This document shows positions 44,425-55,465 of a stretch of DNA of 64,000 nucleotides, one piece after another. Location of the stretch: NCBI GenBank assembly GCA_030248195.1, contig JASAND010028097.1:1-64000 (forward strand), written 5' to 3'. The notes under the pieces are model-generated. The model searched no databases. It was not told the origin of the DNA and saw nothing but the letters and a program-made list of their open reading frames with translations. A program made the translations under genes and the position numbers. The stretch is from Trissonchulus latispiculum. Lineage: Eukaryota; Nematoda; Enoplea; Enoplida; Ironidae. Within the stretch, counting starts at the first letter, position 1. The number at the start of each line of letters is the position of its first letter.

Positions 44425-45348
44425 CTGAAACAAACACAGAAACAAACTAATGCTTATTGTTTAAAGATTAAATGGAACGTGGAGTCCGCTCCGTATTATC
44501 AAGAGTACATAATAACTAAGAGTGTGACAAGCGCAGCACTCTTAGCTATCAAGCGCAGGACATCATCTGCACAATAACGGCCTACCCCCCCCCCCCACAA
44601 CTGAGTACCTGGTGACCCCCCCCCCACAAAACAGACCCTGGTCAGCCACCCCCCCCCCCACAAAACAGACCCTAGTGGATTTCACTAGGGTCTGATTTGT
44701 GGGGGGGTCATTTCACTAGGGTCCATTTTGTGGGGGGGGGTCATTTCACTAGGGTCTGATTTGTGGGGGGGGGGGTCAAATCCACTAGGGTCTGTTTTGT
44801 GGGGGGGGGCTGACCAGGGTCTGTTTTGTGGGGGGGTCACCAGGTACTCAGTTGTGGGGGGGTAGGCCGTTATTGTGCACATGATGTCCTGCGCTTGATA
44901 GCTAAGAGTGCTGCGCTTGTCACACTCTTAGTTATTATGTACTCTTGGTATTATAAACACAACTTCACACTAAAACGTGTTACACTTTAATGCAGTGGGT
45001 TAAAGAAAGAGTTAAAGGAGTGTTAAAATTATAGTCATAATGCTCTTAAGATTAAAATTGCTATATAATTTAATTCTGGATCATCATTTAACGCTTCCTA
45101 TGCATACGTATAGCCGCAAATTTTAGTCACAATTTTTATTAGCTCTTTCATTGAAGACTAATTTCAATCGTTTCATCATATTTTCACTCGGGCCCATGTC
45201 AAGATAAAAGTTAGAACCCCCAGAACCCCCATCAGAAAAAAGGAGGTTCTCAAATTTTTTTCAAGCGTTTGCATCCAGGACATTGATTTGTACGTGACTA
45301 CGTTGCGGATCCTTTCCTTCAGCAGGTACTTCAGCAGACATGATATGT

Positions 45349-45398
<50 letters not shown>

Positions 45399-48300
45399 AA
45401 TCATCAAATTTGTAGCATATAACCGGGGTGTACTTGGGGGGGTTCTGTGGTGAAACATCCAATATCCACAATATGGGTATCAATCGATAGCTGACGACAA
45501 GAACAACAAGTTGGTCCTTAATTTAAGCCCAGACAACGCGCACACTTTTCGGTACACCCGGACTCCAAAACCCTCAGAACTTCCAGCAAACACTTAAAAC
45601 TAGGCAGTAGAGGATCAAATCTCCTGAAAAAAATTTCAGAACCCCAGAACCCCAAGAACCCCCATCAAAAAATGAAACTAAACATAGTTATAGATTAAAT
45701 CTCTACAAAAAATTAAGAACCCCCAGAACCCCAAGAACCCCCATGAAAATAAAAGCTTCAAGAAAATCAAGTGGAAGATCAGAACGCATCAAAAAGTGAC
45801 TTTTATCTTGACATGGGCCTTCACTCGAATTAATCCGGCTAAACGCAGGTGGATTGAAAATTTTATCAGCTTTTGATTCTGGGTTCAAATAAAATTAATA
45901 AGTAAATTCAGCTAACGCAGGATTAAAGTTAACAAACTCGTTTAGTCGGTTGATTAAAATAGTATGCATAATTGTACTAGTATGTAAATTTTAACCCATT
46001 TAATCCGGTATTAAAGAAACTCAAATTAAAATTTTTGATCTGGCTGATTTGATTGACCGACTTGATACATAGATACTAGAAACAGTTTCGCCAACAGACA
46101 CAAGGACAGAGATTGGTGCGCCGCGCCTGGTTGTTGCTGTGCTTTGGTACAAGAAGGATGTCGAAGATTTTGTTTCTTAGTAAACAAAATCGTGGAATAC
46201 TAATTCCAAGGCTAAGGCCATTGTTCGAATCTTATACTGCAAACAGCCAAATAAATAATGCTTATCACTTTCAGTTTGGATTCGACACAATTCCTCAGAG
46301 ACAACTAACAGCGAACGCCTTATTCAGATTTTAATTTGCAAAAACAACTGAGTTACCGTTAAAATTAGTAGAACCATTGTGACGGCAGCGTAGCAGGCAT
46401 ATTTGAAGTGATAGATCAGATGCAGCGTTTGAGCTTTGACAAGATCAGTTGTATCGTGTAGTTTGTTCATGGCATTCTGCATGCTGGAGCAAGCTTCATA
46501 GAAGCTGTCGACAGCTCGTTTGGTATTCTCGGACGCTGAATAAGGAAGGAAAGGAAAATAATTAAATAAAGCCTAAGTGTTTGAGGAATTTACAGCTGCA
46601 ATTTGTTTCCCCTTTAGAAATAAGTACTTTTTTGTTTGTTTGCTGTCTAGGCACATGGGCCCCTGACTCAGCGCACGCTTAGAGCGAGCATACACAGTTG
46701 ATGAGTCAATTTCTTTCTTTCTTCGTCTTGTTGGTAGTTCGCAGACGGAGATCAATCGGAGCGGCTAGACCATCGTGAAAATATCTATTTACTTCAATGG
46801 GTGCCCGTCCGTTGCGAGTGCACTAGAATTTACAAATTTCCGCTTTTGCGATAAACGATTAGCAAGTACGAAAGGATGTGGATTGTGATTTAGTTTGACT
46901 TTGTTTCCTTGTTGCGAAGGATATTAACATGCATAACGCGGTTCACCTAGATCTATAAGTCTGCAAAAGAACTACTATTCTTTGTGGTCGTTGATCACGT
47001 CGATGTAGGAAGTTCAGTCTATGTCGTTGTAACAGGTAGAAAACAATTTTGGTATTCTACTTTCTATGCGTATCCGATTTTACGACACATCTGATTTCAC
47101 GTATGATTGCTTGGCAAAAGAGCAAAATTCTAACCAGTTCTGAATTATGGTCTATTACATTTGTAATGAAGTTGCTAGGCTCCGGAGTCAGAAAACGCTC
47201 TGCTCTCCGGTCTAGTGACAGAAAACGCTCTGCACTTGATTACACGGAAGGTCAGCACGTCCACTTAGAAAAGTAGACTTAGGCACCGGATCTCCGAAAG
47301 GTGGTGTTCCAAAATCAGAGATTCCCTGCAGCCAACCTTTGTAGGGGTCTTCTTCGTGAGTTCGTTTGTTGCACTGGATTCCAGCTGATCAGCAAGAGGG
47401 GTCAGCACTTGCTTGGATTGGATCGCTGGATTGACGATGGGTCTTCTGTTTCCTGACCAGAACTTACCTTTAAGGAGTCCTGATCCAATCTTTAGGCTAT
47501 CGCGCCTGACTTTCAGAGACAATCGCGCCTCTCTGTTAAACTCTAAGACTCTCTAAGTCTGACACACCAATTATTTACTAAACTTATTACAGGTATTATG
47601 GGTACACTCTTTGGCAAGATTACAATTTACAGTACAAAACGCGTTACTAACAGGGGTCGTTACAAACTGTGCAAAAACAGGTACAATTACAGACAAGTAC
47701 AGTATACAATTTACTGTACCAGAGTTGCCAGTTACCCACTTTAGGTTATTATTAATATTATCCTAATTTAGGATAATATTACCCAAGTTATAGGTTTTAG
47801 GTTAGGGACGAGGTTCAGTGATACTTCTTCTTCTTCCTTTTATCAAAACTCTGTCTCTGCTACACTAACTATTACACTGTCTCCAACTCTCGACTAACCA
47901 AGTACCTATATACTTTCTCGTGCGCCTATATGCTTGTGCTGTGCGCCTCTTTATCCGTCCTTACACACGGATTATCAAACTACAAATCAGCAAACTAGAA
48001 ACAAACAATTATTAGCTTATATAAACCTGGGGTCGGTCTATGGGTGAGTCCCCGAATCGTTGGACACTGCTTTCCCGAAGGTCCGCTCCAACACCTAGAC
48101 AGGGTTATTGTACGGAACTGGCTTTTTGAGGAAATAGAGAAAAGGGGAAGTCACCTGGTTCTGCCTTACTTATTCCTAAGTAACGAAAATTAAACAACTA
48201 CACAGTTCAACGAATCTACCTACGGCTTCTTCTTCTTCACTGAGGATGGGTGGCGCTTAGGCCAGAGACACGGGAGAAACGCCTCCCGACTTAAAACTGT

Positions 48301-51300
48301 TGACGAAAACGGTTGATGACATGATGCGGTAAAAGCAAGGGAATAGAATTTTAGTCCTTCTTTCAAGAGTTAAGCTTTTGGCTTTGCAGTTTCTGGTTTA
48401 ACCTCCCACTTTGATCAGGCGGTGCTACGCTCGCTGTCTCTGTCTTAATCCGCTACTCGGCACTACAAGCCGTCTATGTACCTTCAAAAACTGACTGATT
48501 CCAATTGACTGACTGTCTGACTACTGATTCACTGATCCGGACTTCTGCGGTCCACTGATAAACTACTGGCTCTGACTATCTGAGAGACACACAACACTGG
48601 TAAGATCCGCGGGCAGTTCAGGTTAGGATAGAGCAGCGTAGCTTCGTCTCCGCACCTGAATCAAATGGGTTAAAACCCATTAGTACAAGATTATGGTGCG
48701 GGAATCGAACCCAGCAACCATTACTCGTTCCTTTGCTTTCTAGGCCCAAAATGTGCATTTTGGGCCCCATTTGAACTTGTAACTTGAGAATTGACTAAAA
48801 ACCATTGGTTATTGCCTGTTTGACAATATTAACCGTTTCTAGTAACTTCCTGTCACCAATTGGGGCCTTCCGGGCCTCTGCTAACTTGTATCATCAGAAT
48901 TTAGTTAGACTTGCCGCAATTTCGGCTTGAACGAAGTGATTCGTAAGGTTTCCACCTTGGGCCCGGCTGGACCTAACTGAACTGGTAATTATACGAAATG
49001 TTCTTGAGAAATGTACGAAAACTATGCTGTTCGCGACCTATATTCGGACTTCGTTTGCTTTTGTCCTCTCCTTGCACAGACCGGCCTTCTAGGGCCATTT
49101 TTGGTGTAGATTGCGCTGATTCTGACCAAACTCTGCACACTCTTTAGAGCAAACCATAATACTGACTAATATTAGTATTTTCGGCCTGTGTCTGGCCTGA
49201 TTTTGTTGGTTTGTCACGGGAAATAGGTTCATTTCCCGTGACCCAAAGATTACATCAAATATGTGTACGAAACTGGACGTTTTATGGTGCATTTCTGATA
49301 TTGGAAGATGGTCACCTGCTAAATATTTGCAATAATTATCTTAACTAATGCCTACCTACCTACTTATACTAATTAACTAAAGCCTACGTAATATTAATGT
49401 TAACTTTCGATTACCTGGTGCTTTAACATAAAATCCTTATTAATTATTTATTTGCAGGTTTGGGACTGAAATAACAAACTTAAAATAAAACCTACTGGCT
49501 GACTGTGAGTGAGTTTTTGCATGTAATTACTTTTAGTTAGTTAAGCAAAAGGCAAAAACTCACTCACTCACTGTCTCAGCAGCCATTCTACGCAGTCCCT
49601 ACTTACCGACCTACCGACCTACCGAACTATGTCTACTTCTAAATCTACCAACCCCTTATCCTAGTGCCCTAACAGGGGACGTGCCGAACCGCTATTCGAT
49701 CCGGTACTGGCAACCCCAGCAGCCAGCCGAGTGGAAGTCGCGCAAACTACCACCCTTTCACACGAGCACATAATTGCAGTCGTGCAACACTGGCATATAA
49801 ATTAGCAAAATTTTGATGAAAACGAATTTGAGTAAAAATTACATATTCTTGTAGAGCTTGAAAAAGTGAACATTTTTTGTGCTTACAGCACCAAAAAATG
49901 TTAAGTAATTAGTGAGAAAAAACCTAATTAAAGTTTAGTCCTACATATGCGTAAGTAACGCATCTAATGTATTAATTAAAGTGCACACACGCTGGGTTGT
50001 TAATTGTTTCCTTATATAGGCTAGCTTAAACTTGATCTAATTACAGCCCGTGTAGCTCAAATAGATGAGCACTGGATCTATTAATCCAGAGGTCCTGAGT
50101 TCGAACCTCAGCACGGGTCTACTTCTTTTCCTTTTGGCTTGACTTATCTTTTGGCCTTTTACATGGGAAATTAAGTGATTACGGTAACGACCGTGAACCC
50201 ATGCTAATTTTAAGCCAAGGCCAATAATACCCCTCTCTTAACTAAGCCCAATTATTTCCCACTTACTAAAAACTTCAGCTAATTAATACAACAAAACTAC
50301 AGACATTTTCCTACCTAGTACTCAATGAACTACTAGTCCGCTAATCAGACGTCTACCATATTTTATTAAACTATAATTAGTTTCGTAATGATGTAGATTG
50401 TTCTGTTATGACCCTGATTCGGCTATTTCTGGATTCCATGAATGCGGCCCATCCGTCCCCTAATCGCAGAGCGACCTACACGGATGACCGGAAATCCAGC
50501 AGGTTTGGCAGACCTAATTGGGGGTCCCCGTGACCCTAGGCTGCAAAACCTGCCTAAATCGCCAAAATTACTTTTACTTCTTATACCCATTTCTACGACT
50601 TTTACTCCCAAAATTAGTACTTTCACAACAATTACACATCCAACTAACAAACATTACAGATTATAATTTATCCTAGTTTTGGGTCCAAATTGCTACTCAA
50701 TTTGGCCCTGCTTTCCTGCCTATTATTTGAACATTTTACCCATTCACTCTGGCAGTCCCAATACCCTTATCAAACAAAGGGGGTTTACATGGTATGCCTT
50801 CATTCACCCTCGCACTCACACAATTTTGATTACTAATTCATACTTTACAAAAGAAGGCTAGCTCTGGAACCTCACACTCCATGAGGGGTTTACCCAGGCA
50901 GCCACTTACGTAAATTTGGGGGGTCTCATTCACACTACAGTTTACTACACTATTGGCACAGATAATTATACAGACAAAATACATCCTAACTACTTCCTAA
51001 CGAGACCTACCTACCTATAGTATGCATACTTTTGGTCCTGATTCCGGATTAACTTTGGTTAACCTCTTCCAGTATTTTGCTTTAGACTTTGGAACTTTGA
51101 TAACTTTGATAAAAGAAAATTTTGTTGGATTTTTGGAACTTTGGTTATTTGAATTGAATGCAGAACGAGTAATAATTGCTCAGGCAATTATTACTACAAC
51201 AAAACTACACAAACATATCTTCCGCTAAGGACAGTGCTAAATTAATTAAATTAACACAGGGAATTCGGCCGTTCCCTCTTAAAACAACTTGATAATTAAT

Positions 51301-54300
51301 AATAAAAAATGATTCTGCGTTTTAATGCCTACTGATTTTTTGGGTGAGCCGAATCACACAAAATTACAATTCACAATCACAATATACAGTTACAGACAGT
51401 TTGGGTTAGCTTCAGTAGCGTCTACTTTTGCAAATATGGCCGGCAATTCCTAATTGCCGGCTGTGGAGAGACACAGTCCCTAGATTAACTCAGTTCTGTA
51501 TATGAGGTCGTAACCAAGGGACCTCCTATCTCAGCTTAGGGGTGGGTCCCCACTCAAAATCCCAATTCATTATATAAACCCCGAAAAACAACACTACACA
51601 AAAATGTTTTGGGCGTAAGCCCCTGTGAAAAAATAAAGGCCATTCAGGCCGTGGCTTGGTTGACAAAGTTGATTTTAAATAAAGGCCCGACGGCCGCAAA
51701 AGGTGAAGTTTTAGGCCAAAAAGGCCTCTTAAAAATCCCTAAAAGTGCGTTCCTAGGTGTGTGATTTCGGCCGAGCATAGCACGCTCATTTGGCCCTCAA
51801 CGTGCGGTGTTCGTCGTGTAAGCTCAGTTCTTCCCTTCTGACCAGTGTGGGTCAGAAGGGGCCCCTAACTCGTGTGCTAACCGGGGTGAGCACGTCTTTT
51901 ATTCCCGGCCAAAACGCTGGCACAACGGGAAGACGTGCTAGTTATAGGGGGGCAACACCCGACCGCTCTCGGCCGAGTCTCAGACGAACACTGGCTGGAA
52001 ATTCAAAATTTCCAGTGAGCTGACAGGGGTCTGACAGCTCACTGGTGTTTACTTTGCTGGCGGATTTCTTTTGATTTTATTGGAGCTTCCAGAAATTTCT
52101 GGAAGCTCCCTATCTTAAAGCGTGTGCCCAACTCGGGCTGGCCACGCGGCTGGTCCGTTGGAGGGGAGATTAATGGGAAAATGGAGTTATGACCCTCCAA
52201 CTGACCCTAATTTTGATTTATTTCCCAAGCTGAATTTTGGGAAACTTTGCAGACTTTTTGGTTACCACGTAAAGGTAACCAAAGGGGAAATTCCCTGAAT
52301 AAAAATTAACTTTCCTGAATTAAAAAACGAAATAGTACAAAATGACGGCCACTCGGGGCCTATTACGAAAAACCCAGTATTAAGTGTTAGTTTTGTAAAT
52401 TCATTTAACAAATTTTATGTTTATTATTTTTTGGCGTTCCCTTGTCTCCTGGCCCCTTTCTTTCTTTTTAGACTTGACCTTTCGGCCGTAGACAAGGGAA
52501 GCCGCCCGTTGATCCCAGCAACAATTGTTCTTCCCCGCCAAGACTCTGAGTCTAACTAGAAAGGAAACGGAAGGGCAATTGTTGCGTAAAAAATATGCAT
52601 ACTCTTAGCTACGTAATTTTCCGGAAAATAAAAGTTAAATATTATTAATCTACGTACTTGACTACCTACGGTTAACTATTTTCCTTTCTTTTAAATTATT
52701 AGGGAGGGAGTTAAGCCCCCTCCGAACGTAATTTCACGCTATGTGTATGTGTTAAACCCTTCTCTGCGAGGCAAGTCTCTGCTGGGAGAGAGCCAGCAGA
52801 GGCTCTGGGGGTGTGAATGGAAACATGAATGGGCGTAACCTCACACATAGTTACGCATTGTTGTAAGGTCACCCAAGGCCAATATTACAAAATTAAAATG
52901 TAACTAATCAAAACTTCTTTTACTGATAACTTTCGCAATATTGGGAGTTAGGCGACCGGGTTTGGAGTTTTAGAACCAGCAGAGAATTGCCCTTCAGATA
53001 AAACCAACTTATATTTTGACCAAAAATATGACTAATTAACTAATTAACGTCTAACTAATGCAAATTAAGCCTAATTAACACCTATGAACACTAATTAACA
53101 CTGTTCCGTGCCCCTAATGGGCGAATTAGAGCCTTATTTTGACCCATCTTCCAATATTCGCACTTATTAGCTGCATAAAATGTTTTAAACTCGAAGTTTC
53201 TTGTTAAGTTGCCGGTTATTAAACAACTTCCTTCGTCGAACTTATTTTACTTGATGATTTTCGGCTATTTTAATCAATTTCTAAGTGATTTCTTGATAGT
53301 GTGAGGCCTTATTCGTGGCCTGGGAAGAGTAACGACTCCTCCATTATACGGAAAACCGTATTGGGCCTATTGCTGACCCGGGAAGGGTAACGACCCCTCC
53401 ATTACTAATAGATGACCTACCTAAGCTTTCTTAGACTACGTTCCACTGAGATTCTATTCCATTTTCGTGTCGCTTGCGTGCGCGTAATACTATTTCATGT
53501 CTTATTCATCCTATTCACACTAGAACCTATGTCCCTAATAATGAGTTTCTGGGGGGTTTCACACTGACTGGCAACTCTGGTAACTGCAAGACAGTTACTT
53601 TATACAATGCTTGGACGCTTCACAGTTCACATCAAAATTCCACAAGCACGCCACTCATAACCAGTACATTAGAAACTTAGATCAATTCCATCAAGAATCA
53701 TAATCTCCCACAAATTAAGCTTTTTTCCTGTACCTTTTAGGTTTTATTTTGCCTTTTCCATTACACATTTCGAAAAAAAATCAATTTTGAAATTCCAGCT
53801 CTAATTACCAGTTTTTATGTAAATCCGGTATAGCTAACCTTCACCGCGCTCAAATGGCGTATTGTTGGTGGAGGTGGACATGGACAATGAGGCATAATTA
53901 TAATGAACAATACGATAATGGCATGAATATATTGTGCTGTGACTGAATTTGACTGAAATATAGATTACATATAGTTCATAATAGCAAATAAAAATTTTTA
54001 CCAACTGTAGAAGTTATTGATTCTACACTCTTTGCCACACAATCGAGAGTGGCTGGTATATTGGCGTTGGCGAAATCTTCTTGGTCAGGATCACCAGTGA
54101 AAACGATTTTAATTGCATCAACAGCTTCGCAGATGTGCTGCAAAAGGACGGGCAGGTCCTTGACTACTTCTTCTCCCAAATTTGTGAAGGCTTGCGACGC
54201 TTCACCAACCTGAAGCAGTTATATACTTCATAGATACATAGAATACCTGGAGTACCTACATGAAATGGATACAATAAATAGCATATACATAGAGGACATA

Positions 54301-55389
54301 GAGTATATAGAAACAGTCATTTAACGCTTCAATAGTGCCATTAGATTTCGCCTTTGTTTTCTGTCATCATTGGCTGAAGAAAACAGAGTATATAAACTAA
54401 CATTAGTTTCTTGGATAGAAGTGAATACCCACTACCATTTATATGCGTACCTTGCTAAACCAGAACTTTTTCTTTTTTGTTTTGGGCTTAACTGAAGAAC
54501 CACTGTTACTGATTAACTCTTCCATAGACATCACATGCATCATTTTTGGCTGAATATAACCCATTTGTAGCATCTTCTGAGCCTGTGTATTGTTCATACA
54601 CAGAAATGTTTCCCCATTTGTCTCACTGTGGAGCCTGGTAAACTCTAGGAATCTTTGGTCAGCCTGTCCGTCAACGCTCTCGTTTACATCAGCAGAATTA
54701 GAAAGCACTGTTTCCGGTTCCCCACTAAATCAAGCAAAAACTGTTGTCAGAAACAAAAATACCGAAATTAAATAGACTTTTAGTCAATATTTTAAATTCT
54801 TCCTTAGATGAGGGCATTTGCTTTCAGGAGCTGGCCCCTCCTCCATGGTTGTAGTCATCATTTGAGGTGGCTTTCCTGGCTCGAACTGTTTATCCGGAAA
54901 TAAGCACCGGCACCCTAGACCCTGGCAAGGCTAAGAGATTTCTCTGGGGGCTATCTTTGCCCTTTTCACCTTCGTCAGGTAATGATTATATGCTATCTGC
55001 TGGAAATTTTTATTATGACGTATCATTAAGGAGGGTTATTCTGCTACTTTTCTGATGTCTAGATCTCATCTCACCAATAGTGTTGTTGGCCGGCGGGAAT
55101 CGGCCGAACGGTATTCCTGCCGAGTGCTCCTGTGTGACAGCCGGCCAGACGACGATCGGCCGCCGGCTGACTGTTTTTCACCCAGCTGCTTAGCAAAACT
55201 ACTGACCAGGAATATATGACTGAAACAATTCTACAGAAACCCACGCTACTGTGTTTATCCGTTATTGTAAAATGAAAAAATCACTTATATACATAGCAAA
55301 AACTAACTGAAGTGAAATTGTTAAAAAAATTTAAGTCGTAACAACGAAAACTTTATATCGCTGGATTTAGCTCAGCTTAAACTTTATGA

Positions 55390-55465
<76 letters not shown>

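Larger units (their letters stand above)
47160..53690. other. 6.5 kb ORF-free tract of uniform composition, probable non-autonomous element(s)
   Basis: The region lacks frames over about 85 codons. It is rich in CTACCTACC, TTAACTAA and CCTACGTA words, unlike the flanking intron. The 16-mer TACCAGAGTTGCCAGT at about 47717 recurs inverted at about 53573, which could mark the ends of a large inverted-repeat element. No long terminal direct repeats were recognised. A SINE-like piece (48590-48770) and a tRNA-like sequence (50046-50118) lie inside. Confidence 0.4.

Noticed and set aside
46113..46334. Basic 73-codon frame on the + strand
   Set aside because: No similarity or splice context; it lies opposite the intron next to exon 6 of the - strand gene.
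48694..48712. TGGTGCGGGAATCGAACCC read as an LTR-retrotransposon primer-binding site
   Set aside because: The distance from the T-loop motif to the supposed CCA end is far too short for a tRNA 3' terminus, and no terminal direct repeats were found. It reads better as a box B on the - strand.
54782..54900. Extra exon of the unknown gene encoding PGKPPQMMTTT...
   Set aside because: There is no GT donor, exon phases already fit without it, and it matches the SINE body at 12355-12687.
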